A stretch of 64,000 bases of DNA from Paracidovorax avenae (GTDB lineage Bacteria > Pseudomonadota > Gammaproteobacteria > Burkholderiales > Burkholderiaceae_C): positions 62,001-126,000 of the forward strand of contig NZ_CP156079.1 of the NCBI RefSeq assembly GCF_040892545.1, written 5' to 3'. Numbering within the stretch: the first letter of the stretch is position 1; each line of letters starts with the position of its first letter. A program made the position numbers and the translations under genes. Below, one piece after another: positions 37,140-48,024 of this stretch. Under the pieces are notes generated by a model. That model saw nothing but the letters and a program-made list of their open reading frames with translations, was not told where the DNA came from and did not search any database.

Positions 37140-37594
37140 GCACTGCACACGGCGCTCGCCCGGCACCCCGCCTCGCCATCGGCCTGGGCTGCGACCGCGG
37201 CACACCCGAGGCCACGGTCGAGGCCTGCCTGCACGAAGCCCTTGCCCGGGCCGGCGCGCAGATCGCCCAGGTGGCCGTGGCCGCCAGCATCGAGGCTAAG
37301 CACGACGAAGCCGCCTTCCTGTCGCTGGCCGCCCGCCATGGCTGGGCGCTGCGCTGGTACGCCGCCACGCAACTGGCCGCCGTGCCCGTGCCCAACCCGT
37401 CGGAGACCGTGCTGCGCTACATGGGTACGCCCTCGGTCAGCGAGGCCGCCGCGCTGCTGGCCGCGGGCGCGCCCGATGCGTCGGCCCTGCTGGTTGAAAA
37501 ACACCGCCTGCGCGGGCCCGACGGGCGCAACGCCACCGTGTCCATCGCCCGCATTCCGCCTGTCCCGCAGGGCACTTCCGATTCCGGCGGCTGA
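37136..37594 (+). CDS. cobE: CobE / CbiG C-terminal domain protein
   Basis: 152 residues from a GTG. Start RLAIGLGCDRGTPEATVEACL and ending YMGTPSVSEAAALLAAG plus LLVEKHRLRGPDGRNATVSIARI are the CbiG_C/CobE pattern. Thus CbiG is split into two chains here. Role of the domain in corrin synthesis is still vague in the family. Confidence 0.9.
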   Translation: MSTAHGARPAPRLAIGLGCDRGTPEATVEACLHEALARAGAQIAQVAVAASIEAKHDEAAFLSLAARHGWALRWYAATQLAAVPVPNPSETVLRYMGTPSVSEAAALLAAGAPDASALLVEKHRLRGPDGRNATVSIARIPPVPQGTSDSGG

Positions 37595-37649
37595 GGCGCC
37601 ACGCCCGCGTCCCGGCCCGTTCCTTCCCGCAACTCCAGAAAGGTCCACC

Positions 37650-38318
37650 ATGCATATCGAAATCGGCATCCTCTCGCAGGACAAGATCGCCTATGCCTCC
37701 GTCGCCGCCACCGCGCTGCTGGGCGCGCACGCGCTGCCCCTGCTCAAGAGCCCCACGGCCTGGCTGCGCACGCTGCTGGCCGCCTTCTTCTTCAGCGCGC
37801 TGATGCAGGTCTGGCACATGCCCATAGGCCCGTCCGAGCTGCACTTCGTCGGCGCCATGCCCATCTACCTGCTGTTCGGCTTCATCCCGACGCTGTTCGG
37901 CTTCGGCCTGGGGCTGCTGGCCCAGGCCCTCGTCTTCGAGCCGCAGGACCTGGCGCACCTCGCCATCAACTTCCTGAGCCTGGCCGTGCCGCTGGTGGCC
38001 GTCCACCACGGCCTGGGCAAGCGCCTCGCGCGCATCAGCGTGGCGAATGTGCTCAAGCTCGACGCCATGTACTACGCGGGCGTCACCCTCATGGTCGGCT
38101 TCTGGCTCTCCATCAGCAGCGATCCGGCCCCCGTGGCCGACTGGGCACTGTTCGCCGCGTCCTACCTCAGCCTGGTCGCCGTGGAGCCGCTGCTGACCAT
38201 CGCCATCACCCTGGGCGCCACGCGCCTGCGCGGCCGCCGCTGGCTGGCCGCCTGCATCGACGAAGGCACGCTGCAGCGCATCGCCACGCCCCGCACCGCT
38301 GCTGCCGCCGCTGCCTGA
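37650..38318 (+). CDS. CbiM-like energy-coupling factor permease (cobalt/nickel)
   Basis: 222 residues, about six membrane segments; HIEIGILSQDKIAY at the N end, MPIGPSELHFVGAMPIYLLFGF and LAINFLSLAVPLVAVHHGLG in the CbiM pattern. CbiM normally works with CbiN/Q/O ATPase components, but none is encoded beside it, so it either borrows components elsewhere or acts alone. Lies between cobE and cobJ with short gaps (55 and 31 bp). Confidence 0.85.
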   Translation: MHIEIGILSQDKIAYASVAATALLGAHALPLLKSPTAWLRTLLAAFFFSALMQVWHMPIGPSELHFVGAMPIYLLFGFIPTLFGFGLGLLAQALVFEPQDLAHLAINFLSLAVPLVAVHHGLGKRLARISVANVLKLDAMYYAGVTLMVGFWLSISSDPAPVADWALFAASYLSLVAVEPLLTIAITLGATRLRGRRWLAACIDEGTLQRIATPRTAAAAAA

Positions 38319-38349
38319 CCCCGCATCCCACAGAAAAGAACGCACGCAC

Positions 38350-39354
38350 ATGTCCGCAGGAAAGATCATGCTCGTGGGCATCGGCCCCGGCAGCACCGAC
38401 CACATGACGGCGCGCGCCCGCGCCGCCATCGCCGAGGCCGACACCATCATCGGCTACGTCACCTACATCAAGCTGGTGGCCGACCTCATCGAGGGCAAGG
38501 AGATCATCCGCAAGTCCATGACCGAGGAGCTCGACCGCGCCATCGAGGCCCTGGCCCGCGCCCGCGAGGGCAAAAAGGTCGCGCTGATCTCCTCGGGCGA
38601 CGCGGGCGTCTACGGCATGGCCGGGCCCACCTTCGAGGTGCTGTTCCAGGCCGGCTGGACGCCGCCGGAAGTCGACGAGAACGGCGTGCCCGACCCCGAG
38701 GGCATCGAGGTCGAGATCGTGCCCGGCGCATCGGCCCTCAACAGCTGCGCGGCCCGCGTGGGCGCGCCGCTCACGCACGACTTCTGCGCCATTTCCCTCT
38801 CGGACCTGCTTACCCCCTGGCCCACCATCGCGCGCCGGCTCGACGCCGCCGCCATGGCCGATTTCGTGGTCGCGCTCTACAACCCCAAGAGCGGCCGCCG
38901 CACGCGCCAGATCGAGGAGGCCCAGCGGCTCTTCCTGCGCCACCGCAGCCCGGACACGCCCGTGGCCATCGTCAAGAGCGCCTACCGCCGCCGCGAGCGC
39001 ATCGAGTTCGCCACGCTCGCCACCATGTGCGATGCCGACATCGGCATGCTGAGCACCGTGCTCATCGGCAACAGCAACACCATCGTGCAGCATGGCCTCA
39101 TGGTCACGCCGCGCGGCTACGCCAACAAGTACGACGTGGAAGGCGGCGGCGCCACGCGCGCAGGCGAACGGCCCGGCCGGTCGCTCTCCACGGGCCTCAA
39201 TGGCTGGCTGGAGAACCTGCAGCTCGACCACGCCGCCGGCGAAAGCATCGAAGCGCTGGCCCTGCGCCACCGCCTGCCGGCCGACTACATCCGCGACACG
39301 CTGGCACAACCGCTCGCCGTCGCCGAGGCCACCACGACCGAGGAAGAGGCATGA
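38350..39354 (+). CDS. cobJ: Precorrin-3B/cobalt-precorrin-3 C17-methyltransferase
   Basis: 334 residues. Tetrapyrrole methylase beginning [22 protein letters not shown], then [33 protein letters not shown] and [39 protein letters not shown]. Performs ring contraction with C17 methylation (CbiH role). A C-terminal extension (about 275-334) exceeds the minimal enzyme. ATGA overlap with the ferredoxin gene. Confidence 0.95.
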   Translation: MSAGKIMLVGIGPGSTDHMTARARAAIAEADTIIGYVTYIKLVADLIEGKEIIRKSMTEELDRAIEALARAREGKKVALISSGDAGVYGMAGPTFEVLFQAGWTPPEVDENGVPDPEGIEVEIVPGASALNSCAARVGAPLTHDFCAISLSDLLTPWPTIARRLDAAAMADFVVALYNPKSGRRTRQIEEAQRLFLRHRSPDTPVAIVKSAYRRRERIEFATLATMCDADIGMLSTVLIGNSNTIVQHGLMVTPRGYANKYDVEGGGATRAGERPGRSLSTGLNGWLENLQLDHAAGESIEALALRHRLPADYIRDTLAQPLAVAEATTTEEEA

Positions 39355-39746
39355 GCACCGACACGCCCGACACCACCACCGCAGCCGCCACGCCCGCCGA
39401 AGGCGTGCGCGTCGTCGTCAAGCCCAAGATCGGCAGCTACCGCCGCCACATCCTCATCTGCACCGGCCCCCGCTGCGCGCAGGAAGGCCAGGCCCAGGCC
39501 CTGTTCGACAGCCTGGGCGAGAAGTTCAAGGCCGCGGGCCTCAACGACGGCGACCTGCGCGTCAAGCGCAGCCGCGTGGGCTGCTTCGCCGCCTGCAAGG
39601 GCGGCCCGGTGATGTGCGTGCAGCCCGACGGCACCTGGTACTACGACGTCACGCCGGCCAACATGGACCGGATCATCGAGCAGCATCTGGTGGGCGGGCA
39701 GCCGGTGGAAGACCTGGTGTTCCACCAGGGGCCGACAGGCGGCTAG
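39351..39746 (+). CDS. (2Fe-2S) thioredoxin-like ferredoxin
   Basis: 131 residues. After a disordered leader, [16 protein letters not shown] and [15 protein letters not shown] place cluster ligands at C37, C42, C78 and C82, the pattern of thioredoxin-like [2Fe-2S] ferredoxins. Last gene of the corrin operon; could donate electrons for cobalt or corrin reduction (inference). Its stop codon touches the left end of the inverted-repeat element at 39746. Confidence 0.88.
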   Translation: MSTDTPDTTTAAATPAEGVRVVVKPKIGSYRRHILICTGPRCAQEGQAQALFDSLGEKFKAAGLNDGDLRVKRSRVGCFAACKGGPVMCVQPDGTWYYDVTPANMDRIIEQHLVGGQPVEDLVFHQGPTGG

Positions 39747-39921
39747 GGCCTGTTAACGCCGAGGGGCGGGCTGCGATGAGCTTCCCTTCGGGTTGCCCCA
39801 CCAAGGGGCCGTCTGCGGCGTTGCCCGCACTTGCAAGGCACCAGCCTTGCTACGCGCGGGCGCCTTGCATACAACCCCTTGGTGGGGCAACGCGATCCCC
39901 TTCCATAGTGTTAACAGGCCC
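39746..39921. repeat. MITE-like element with nested inverted repeats
   Basis: Perfect 12-bp terminal inverted repeats GGGCCTGTTAAC (39746-39757) and GTTAACAGGCCC (39910-39921) enclose a 176-bp unit. Inside are a perfect 17-bp inverted repeat GTTGCCCCACCAAGGGG (39792-39808) / 39875-39891 and a smaller GCAAGGC/GCCTTGC pair, so the unit can fold into a long hairpin. No transposase frame. Its left end shares the last base of the ferredoxin stop codon. Could also end transcription of the corrin operon. Confidence 0.65.
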
Positions 39922-40226
39922 TGGGGCTGCCGCGCCATCCATTGCCTGGTGCTGTCCGGGTGCACGCTCATTGCCCAGCACGCCAGCCGATCGAGGCCGA
40001 GGCCGCCGAAGCGGGCGGGGTGGGCCTGGTGCAGCTCACAAAACCCTTCTGGCGTCGTTACTGCATCTTGTCGTGCTGCCCGTACTGCCTTCGATGTGGC
40101 GCCTGGTCAGAAACGCTTCGCCGGATTTTGTGGGCCGCGCTTCATGCAAGCCCGCACCGGGAACCCGCCAATCAGCGCGGGATCAGATGCGCATACCCTT
40201 GATCCACCAGCCAAAGGAGTGTGACG
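39922..40226. other. Non-coding stretch between repeat element and DUF2076 gene
   Basis: 305 bp with no supported gene. Composition is a little less GC-rich (for example the stretch around 40035-40130), and short frames read like decayed coding sequence, but I recognise no protein. The only clear element is the ribosome site AAGGAG at 40214-40219 for the next gene. Confidence 0.4.
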
Positions 40227-40934
40227 ATGACCCCGAACGAACGCCCGCTGCTCGACGACCTGCTGCAACGCCTGGCCCACGCCGGCCCGGCAACCAAGGA
40301 CAGCGAGGCCGACAGCCGCATCCACCAGGCGCTGGCCGCGCAGCCCGACGCGCTCTACCTGCTGGTGCAGCGCTGCCTGCTGCTCGAGCGCGGCCTGGCG
40401 CATGCACGGGAAGAAGTCGCACGGCTGCAGCAGGCCGCAGACAGCAACCGCAGCTTCATCGGCGCCGACCTGGAGCCGGGCTTTGGCCGCGCCCCGTCGC
40501 AGCAAGCCTACAACCCGGGCGGCGCCGCAGCGCAATCTGCCTCCATGCCGCCGCAGGCCCCCCCGGCGGGCTATGCGCAGCCGGCACCCGCTCCGGGCTG
40601 GCGCGACCGCCTGTTCGGCAACGCCAGCGCGCCGGCTGCGGCCGCCCCGGCAGGGCCGGGTTTCCTGGGCACCGCCGCCAGCGCGGCGGCCGGTGTGGCC
40701 GGCGGCATGTTCCTGTTCAACGGGCTGGAACACCTGCTGGGCAACCGCGGCAGCGCCGTGGGCAATGGCCTGCTGGGTGGCGGCGCGCTGCTGCCACAGG
40801 AAACCGTGGTGCAGAACATCACCAACGAGAATTTCTACGACAGCCGCGGCAACGACGATAGCCGCGACGCAGGCTGGTTGCCCGACGACAGCGGCCCGGC
40901 CTTCGACGACGACGACGGCGGGAACTTCCTCTGA
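40227..40934 (+). CDS. DUF2076 family protein
   Basis: 235 residues; ATG at 40227 is chosen over a GTG six bases earlier because AAGGAG sits 7 nt ahead. N-terminal helical part MTPNERPLLDDLLQRLAH, with ALYLLVQRCLLLERGLAHAREEVARLQ as a coiled coil. The middle is Pro/Ala/Gln-rich low-complexity, followed by a Gly/Ala hydrophobic stretch GFLGTAASAAAGVAGGMFLFNGLEHLLG and an acidic Asp-rich tail. This is the DUF2076 layout; function unknown, envelope location likely. Confidence 0.85.
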   Translation: MTPNERPLLDDLLQRLAHAGPATKDSEADSRIHQALAAQPDALYLLVQRCLLLERGLAHAREEVARLQQAADSNRSFIGADLEPGFGRAPSQQAYNPGGAAAQSASMPPQAPPAGYAQPAPAPGWRDRLFGNASAPAAAAPAGPGFLGTAASAAAGVAGGMFLFNGLEHLLGNRGSAVGNGLLGGGALLPQETVVQNITNENFYDSRGNDDSRDAGWLPDDSGPAFDDDDGGNFL

Positions 40935-41075
40935 TCTCTGAGCGCGTGCCTGCGGTCTTCCCCTTCTCCAGCCACGCAAGGCGGCGCTCGACGATCCAGC
41001 GCTTGGACGGGTGCGAAGACGTCGCCGCAGCCGCATCGCTGCGACCGGCAAACATGAGGTGTCCATGTAGCCGGG

Positions 41076-41993
41076 TCAACTCCAAGCATCTCGATGCCCG
41101 GCGTGCGATGCCCGCATTACGCCACCGGCCCTGGACAGCAGCGCGCGCAGCGCAGGCTGGCCGGACGGCGTGACGAGACCGATGCCGAGGGCCAGCGCGT
41201 CGCCCTCGGCCAGCCGCCTGTACGCCACGCCGGCCCGCCGCAATCCGGTGAAGGAACTGGCCAGCAGCGCCATGCCCCGGCCGGCCGCCACCTCGGCCAG
41301 CAGGACGTGGTGGTCCGCCGGCTCGCGGAGCTTGGGCGGGGCGAAGCGGTGCCGCTCGAACACCTGCTGGCAATGGTCGTAGAACGCGGGCTGCCGGGCG
41401 CGCTCGAACCAGAACACGGGTTCCGCCGCCAGGTCGGCCAGCCGCAGCAGCCGGCGCCGCGCCAGCGGGTGCGCGGAGGGCAGCGCCACCACCATGGGCA
41501 GGCGGTCCAACTCCAGCACGTCGAGCCCGCGCACATCGGTGGGTAGCGCGATGAAGGCCGCGTCGAGCCGGCCCGCGCGCAACTGCCGCACCAGGCGCGG
41601 GGACGTGTCCGATGCCACGGCCACCATCACTCCGGGCTGCAGCGCCTGCACGCGATCGGCCAGCCCGCGGAACCAGGCCGGTTCGGCCGAACTGGTCAGC
41701 CCCAGCCGCAGCGTGGACGGCACGGCGGCGCCCTGGAAGGCGACCTCGGCCTGCCGCAGCAGATCGGCCACGCCGCGCGCATAGGGCAGCAGCCGGCGTC
41801 CGGCCTCGGTGAGGCTTACGCCCTGCGGGTGGCGGTCAAAGAGCGGCACGCCCAGGCGCGACTCCAGATCGCGGATCGCGCGGCTCAGGGGCGGCTGCGA
41901 CAGGTACAGGGCCTCGGCGGCCTGGCGGAAGCTCTGCGCATCGGCCACGGCCAGGAAAAGGGCGAGCGAGCGGGAGTCGAGCTTGGCAGACAT
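41076..41993 (-). CDS. LysR-family transcriptional regulator
   Basis: 305 residues. N-terminal winged helix SLALFLAVADAQSFRQAAEALYLSQPPLSRAIRDLESRLG, followed by the two-lobed inducer domain. Divergent from the CMD gene at 42087, and its own start codon overlaps a LysR-type box (41992-42006). The pairing suggests it controls the CMD gene; the ligand is unknown, probably aromatic by neighbourhood. Confidence 0.93.
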   Translation of the reverse strand: MSAKLDSRSLALFLAVADAQSFRQAAEALYLSQPPLSRAIRDLESRLGVPLFDRHPQGVSLTEAGRRLLPYARGVADLLRQAEVAFQGAAVPSTLRLGLTSSAEPAWFRGLADRVQALQPGVMVAVASDTSPRLVRQLRAGRLDAAFIALPTDVRGLDVLELDRLPMVVALPSAHPLARRRLLRLADLAAEPVFWFERARQPAFYDHCQQVFERHRFAPPKLREPADHHVLLAEVAAGRGMALLASSFTGLRRAGVAYRRLAEGDALALGIGLVTPSGQPALRALLSRAGGVMRASHAGHRDAWS

Positions 41994-42006
41994 ACCGAAA
42001 AGGTAT
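41992..42006. promoter_or_regulatory. LysR-type operator (T-N11-A palindrome)
   Basis: ATACCGAAAAGGTAT, a perfect 5-bp inverted repeat with 5-bp spacer that fits T-N11-A. It overlaps the ATG of the LysR gene on one strand and lies 81 bp upstream of the divergent CMD gene, the usual arrangement for autoregulation plus control of the partner. Confidence 0.6.
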
Positions 42007-42086
42007 CACCAAATCGGTCATTCCCGCGGCGCCGCGGGCTTCCTACATTCGCGGCTCCCACCCTCGAAAGCCGAAAGGAGCCCCGC

Positions 42087-42611
42087 ATGCCCTACACATC
42101 CCCATCCAGCGCTGCCACGTCCCCGTCGACCACCGCCTCCCTCCCGCCGATGTCCTCGGGCACTGGCAACCACAACGACAACGCGCGCCACGAGCGCGGC
42201 GCCCGCATGCTGGCCCGCGTGGACGGCCCCGCGGGCCTCGCCGTGGTCGAGCAGTTGGCACAGTCCTTCCCCGACTTCGCGCGCCTGCTGCTGGAGTTCC
42301 CGTTCGGCGACATCTATTCGCGCCCCGCGCTGGGCCTGCGCGAACGCGAGCTGGCCACCGTGGCGGCCCTGTGCGCCATGGGCCATGCGCTGCCGCAGCT
42401 GCGCGTCCACGTGCATGCGGCACTGCACGTGGGCTGCAGCCCGGAAGAGATCGTCGAGGTGGTGATGCAGATGGCGGTCTACGCCGGCTTTCCGGCCGCG
42501 CTCAATGCGCTGGGCGTGGTGCGCGAGGTGTTCGCCGCATCGGGCATTGCGCTGCCGCTGAGCGCTGGCGGTCAGGCTGACAAGGACGAGGCGCCATCGA
42601 CGGCCGCATAG
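42087..42611 (+). CDS. Carboxymuconolactone decarboxylase family protein
   Basis: 174 residues; ribosome site GAAAGGAG. After a Ser/Thr-rich leader of about 35 residues, the AhpD-like fold has FPDFARLLLEFPFGDIYSRPALGLRERELATVAALCA, HVHAALHVGCSPEEIVEVVMQMAVYAGFPAALNAL. The HxxxxxxGC pattern keeps one Cys; the CxxC of AhpD peroxidases is absent. Possibly a gamma-carboxymuconolactone or related decarboxylase. Its 3' end overlaps the converging ABM gene by 40 bp. Confidence 0.88.
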   Translation: MPYTSPSSAATSPSTTASLPPMSSGTGNHNDNARHERGARMLARVDGPAGLAVVEQLAQSFPDFARLLLEFPFGDIYSRPALGLRERELATVAALCAMGHALPQLRVHVHAALHVGCSPEEIVEVVMQMAVYAGFPAALNALGVVREVFAASGIALPLSAGGQADKDEAPSTAA

Positions 42612-42883
42612 TGCGACACGACCGGAAACGGCTCGTAGAAGTGGTGCAGCAGCCGCTTCCATTCCTGGTACTGGGGCGAGCCGCGAAAGCCCTGTTCGTG
42701 GGCTTCCAGCGTGTCCCACTCCACCAGCAGCAGGTACTCATTCGGCCGTTCGATGCAGCGCTCCAGCCGGTGCGAACGGTAGCCCGGCATGGACGCGATG
42801 ATGCGCTGGGCTTGGCGGAACGCAGCTTCGAACGCCGCGGCTTGGCCGGCGCGCACGTGCAGGGGGGCCGATTCAAGAATCAT
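42572..42883 (-). CDS. Antibiotic biosynthesis monooxygenase (ABM) domain protein
   Basis: 103 residues, ferredoxin-like dimeric barrel: MILESAPLHVRAGQAAAFEAAFRQAQ, GYRSHRLERCIERPNEYLLLVEWDTLEAHEQGFRGS and a C-terminal HFYEPFP, close to the ABM family of small quinone- or stress-linked enzymes. Ribosome site GAAGGAA. Converges on and overlaps the CMD gene; both could act on the same aromatic pathway. Confidence 0.88.
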   Translation of the reverse strand: MILESAPLHVRAGQAAAFEAAFRQAQRIIASMPGYRSHRLERCIERPNEYLLLVEWDTLEAHEQGFRGSPQYQEWKRLLHHFYEPFPVVSHYAAVDGASSLSA

Positions 42884-42914
42884 CCGGGATTTCCTTCGTG
42901 GTGATCGCTGCGCT

Positions 42915-43223
42915 TCAACGCCGCGCCGCAGGCCTGCGCAACAGCCAGCGCAGGCCCACCCCGACCAGGTACAGCGTCAGCGCCGCCGGCAGCGTGAACA
43001 TCGACCCCCATGCGCCCGTCAGGAACACCGCATAGGCCACGTCGGAGAGTCCCGGCGCAGCGGCGCAGTGCATGCCCGATCCTTCGTTGCCCGTGCACTC
43101 CAGCAGCGCGGCCAGCGGCCACCAGGCCAGCAGGAGCAGCAGCGGCGCCAGGCCCAGGAGCGTGCACAGCAACCCGAACCAGTGGCGGGCGAGGAAGGGA
43201 AAGCGCCGGGCGACCGTGACCAT
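42915..43223 (-). CDS. Small inner-membrane protein, unknown
   Basis: 102 residues with two strong membrane segments (about 17-42 and 64-92) and a short outside loop with two Cys (LECTGNEGSGMHCA) that could pair in the periplasm. Basic ends. No family recognised. Followed on the same strand by other small membrane genes. Confidence 0.6.
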   Translation of the reverse strand: MVTVARRFPFLARHWFGLLCTLLGLAPLLLLLAWWPLAALLECTGNEGSGMHCAAAPGLSDVAYAVFLTGAWGSMFTLPAALTLYLVGVGLRWLLRRPAARR

Positions 43224-43239
43224 CGGATGGCGGGCCGCG

Positions 43240-43458
43240 CTACTTCCGGCCGCCCACCGCCAGCAGCAGCCCGCCCACGGCGATGGCGCCGATGCCCAGC
43301 CACAGCGGGACGTTGACGCGCTCCTGCTCCTTGGCGGAGATCTCCAGCGGCCCCAGCTTCACCACCGTGGTGTCCTTGGTATAGCTGAAGCCTCCATAGG
43401 CGAGGCCGAGCGCGCCGGCCACGATGAGGGCAAGGGCGACGAGTCGGGTGGCGTTCAT
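43240..43458 (-). CDS. Small membrane protein, unknown (two TM segments)
   Basis: 72 residues: an N-terminal segment LVALALIVAGALGLAYGGF, a short polar loop with KDTTVVKLGPLEISAKEQERV, then PLWLGIGAIAVGGLLLAVGG. The loop resembles small DUF3185-like envelope proteins, but I do not claim the family. 16 bp upstream of the 102-residue membrane gene, likely one transcript. Confidence 0.65.
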   Translation of the reverse strand: MNATRLVALALIVAGALGLAYGGFSYTKDTTVVKLGPLEISAKEQERVNVPLWLGIGAIAVGGLLLAVGGRK

Positions 43459-43582
43459 GTCGGTTCTCCGGATTGAGGCCCCTCGTGAGTCAGGCAGGGC
43501 GGCGTTGAGAGCAAGGGAAAGATACCGGGCTCAAGCATAAATCCTGCGAAGCCGCGCGGAGCCATGGATGCTGCTGGAAAGC

Positions 43583-43861
43583 TCAGGAAACCGATCCGCT
43601 GGATGTGGGCTGCCCGACCAGATGCCGGTGACCAAGGCGCCAGCCCAGGTAGCCCCATAGCGGCAGCGTGAGGGCTGACGCCAGCCATCCCGCCAACAGC
43701 AACATGCCGAATCCCATGTCTTCCGATAAATCCAGCCGACTGGTGATCCCGTGGTGGTGCATGTACCAGGCCGTCATGGCTTCGCCAACGGCAGCGATGG
43801 TCACTGCGCATCCAGCCAAGGCCATGAGCACGCTGAAAATCAGAACAAGAAAAGCACGCAT
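43583..43861 (-). CDS. Small membrane protein, unknown
   Basis: 92 residues with two membrane segments (about 4-30 and 50-72); His-rich loop MHHHGIT. LMALAGCAVT could be read as a lipobox, but the segment looks like a transmembrane helix. Lies 14 bp downstream of the flavin reductase gene. No function inferred. Confidence 0.5.
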   Translation of the reverse strand: MRAFLVLIFSVLMALAGCAVTIAAVGEAMTAWYMHHHGITSRLDLSEDMGFGMLLLAGWLASALTLPLWGYLGWRLGHRHLVGQPTSSGSVS

Positions 43862-43875
43862 GGACGCGACGGACC

Positions 43876-44544
43876 TTACCGCGGCCGGTACATCTTGAAC
43901 TTCTGCTCCGGCCCCACCGAGAAATAGTCCGCAGGCCCCCCCGCGCGCAGGATGTGCCCGGCACTCGCCGTGTCGTACACCCCTTCCTTCAGCAGGGCCG
44001 TGTCGATGTGGATGGTCACCACCTCGCCCAGCACCAGCCAGGTGGGCACCTGCACCCCGTCCGCGCCCTGCAGCTGCAGGATCTGCGTGCACCGGCATTC
44101 GAAGGTCACGGGGCTTTCGGCCACGCGCGGCGGCGCGACGCGTTCGGAGGCCAGGGGCGTGAGCCCGGCCAGGGTGAACTCGTCCACTTGGGGCGGCACG
44201 GCCGCGCAGGTCTGGTTCATCGCCTCCGCCAGGTCCCGGGTGGCCAGGTTCCATACGAATTCACCGGTGGCCTGCACGTTGGCCAGCGTGTCCTTGGCAC
44301 CGATGCTGGCGAAGCCCACGATGGGCGGCACGTAGTTGAAGGCGTTGAAGAAGCTGTAGGGTGCGAGATTGAGCACGCCTTCCGCACTGCGGGTGCTGAT
44401 CCAGCCGATGGGGCGCGGCCCCACGATGGCGTTGAAGGGATCGTGCGGCAGGCCGTGGCCCTGGCGCGGCTGGTAGCTGTGGAAACGTGCGCCATCGCCG
44501 GCGGTGGATGGCGCATCGGGAGAGGAGGGAGTGGGTGCGTTCAT
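43876..44544 (-). CDS. Flavin reductase-like protein (FMN-binding split barrel)
   Basis: 222 residues. HDPFNAIVGPRPIGWISTRSAEGVLNLAPYSFFNAFNYVPPIVGFAS is the hallmark of the larger flavin-reductase-like group, with ANVQATGEFVWNLATRDL and the C-terminal LGEVVTIHID. Binds FMN. The 41-bp gap to pobA on the same strand suggests co-expression with 4-hydroxybenzoate use, though PobA carries its own NADPH site. Confidence 0.88.
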   Translation of the reverse strand: MNAPTPSSPDAPSTAGDGARFHSYQPRQGHGLPHDPFNAIVGPRPIGWISTRSAEGVLNLAPYSFFNAFNYVPPIVGFASIGAKDTLANVQATGEFVWNLATRDLAEAMNQTCAAVPPQVDEFTLAGLTPLASERVAPPRVAESPVTFECRCTQILQLQGADGVQVPTWLVLGEVVTIHIDTALLKEGVYDTASAGHILRAGGPADYFSVGPEQKFKMYRPR

Positions 44545-44585
44545 GCGCAGGCACCATACCGGCATTGGCGCGTCCCTGCAATTGC

Positions 44586-46928
<2,343 letters not shown>

Positions 46929-47933
46929 TCAATCCAGCGTCACGTTCGCCTTGCGGATCACGTCGCCGAAGCGCTGGCTCTCGCCCTGGATGAACTGGCT
47001 GAACTGGGCACGCGTGGTGGGGAAGGGCTCGTAGGCGAAGCTCTTGAACTTCTCCTGCACCTCGGGCGCCATCAGGGCCTCTTCCACGTCGTGCTTGATC
47101 CTGTCGGTGACGGCCGCGGGCAGGCCGGGTGGCACGGCGATGGCGTTCCAGCCGATGACCTCGAAGCCCCTGGGGCCGCCCGATTCGCCCACGGTGGGCA
47201 CGTCGGGGTAGCTGGCCGAGCGCTGCGGCGCCGCGATGGCCAGGAAGCGCAGCTTGCCCGCGCGCTGCAGCGGCCCGGCCGTGGCGGCCGTGCCCAGGGC
47301 GAAGGCCAGGTCGCCCGTGGAGACCGAGGTGTAGAGCTGCGTGGTCTCCTTGTAGACGATGTGCTCCATCTGCGTGCCGGTGATCGACTCGAACAGCTCG
47401 GAGCCCAGGTGCACCGGATTGCCCACCGACCATGACCCGTAGTTGAGCTTGCCCGGATGGGCCCTGGCGTCGGCGACCAGGTCGGCGACCGACCGGTAGG
47501 GGCTCTGGGTGGGAACGGTGAAGAAGAAGTAGGTCCTGAACAGGGGCAGCAGCGGGTCGAAGTCCTTCGCCGGGTCGTAGGGCAGCTTCTTGAACAGGCT
47601 GGGATAGGCGGCCAGGTGGACGTTGTCCAGCACGATCATGTCGGTGCCGTCCCGGGCGCCGCGCTTGAAGGCGTCGATCGCGATGAAGCCGTTGCCGCCC
47701 GGCCGGTTGTCCACCGTCACGGGCTGGCCCCAGGCGCGGGCCAGGCGGTCGGCCACCAGCCGCGCCACGCCGTCGGGCCCGCCGCCCACCGGGAAGGGCG
47801 TGATGATGCGCACCGGCTTGGCGGGCCAGGCGGCCGGGGCCTGCGCCCGGGAGGCCAGGGGGAGGGCGCAGGCGGCGGTGGCGGCCAGGGCCAGCAGGGC
47901 GCGGCGTGCGGTGGAGGTGGCGCGGTTCGTCAT
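46929..47933 (-). CDS. Bug-family (TctC-type) extracytoplasmic solute-binding protein
   Basis: 334 residues. Signal peptide (RRALLALAATAACALPLASRAQA), then the Bug fold: WPAKPVRIITPFPVGGGPDGVARLVAD, NRPGGNGFIAIDAFKR, HPGKLNYGSWSVGNPVHLGSELF. One of many orphan Bug receptors in this order, with no TctAB membrane genes beside it. Ligand unknown, usually a carboxylate. Confidence 0.92.
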   Translation of the reverse strand: MTNRATSTARRALLALAATAACALPLASRAQAPAAWPAKPVRIITPFPVGGGPDGVARLVADRLARAWGQPVTVDNRPGGNGFIAIDAFKRGARDGTDMIVLDNVHLAAYPSLFKKLPYDPAKDFDPLLPLFRTYFFFTVPTQSPYRSVADLVADARAHPGKLNYGSWSVGNPVHLGSELFESITGTQMEHIVYKETTQLYTSVSTGDLAFALGTAATAGPLQRAGKLRFLAIAAPQRSASYPDVPTVGESGGPRGFEVIGWNAIAVPPGLPAAVTDRIKHDVEEALMAPEVQEKFKSFAYEPFPTTRAQFSQFIQGESQRFGDVIRKANVTLD

Positions 47934-48024
47934 GGCTTGTCTCTCTGTGCAGGAGTGGGCATTCTTGCGCGCGCGCCGCCGCTTGCCCTCGGGGCCTACC
48001 CGATATGCGGCCGTGCCGCGCGGC

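Noticed and set aside
39753..39971. Small protein on the minus strand within the inverted-repeat element
   Set aside because: It reads straight through the palindromes, has no ribosome site and no sensible fold; the DNA structure explains the sequence.
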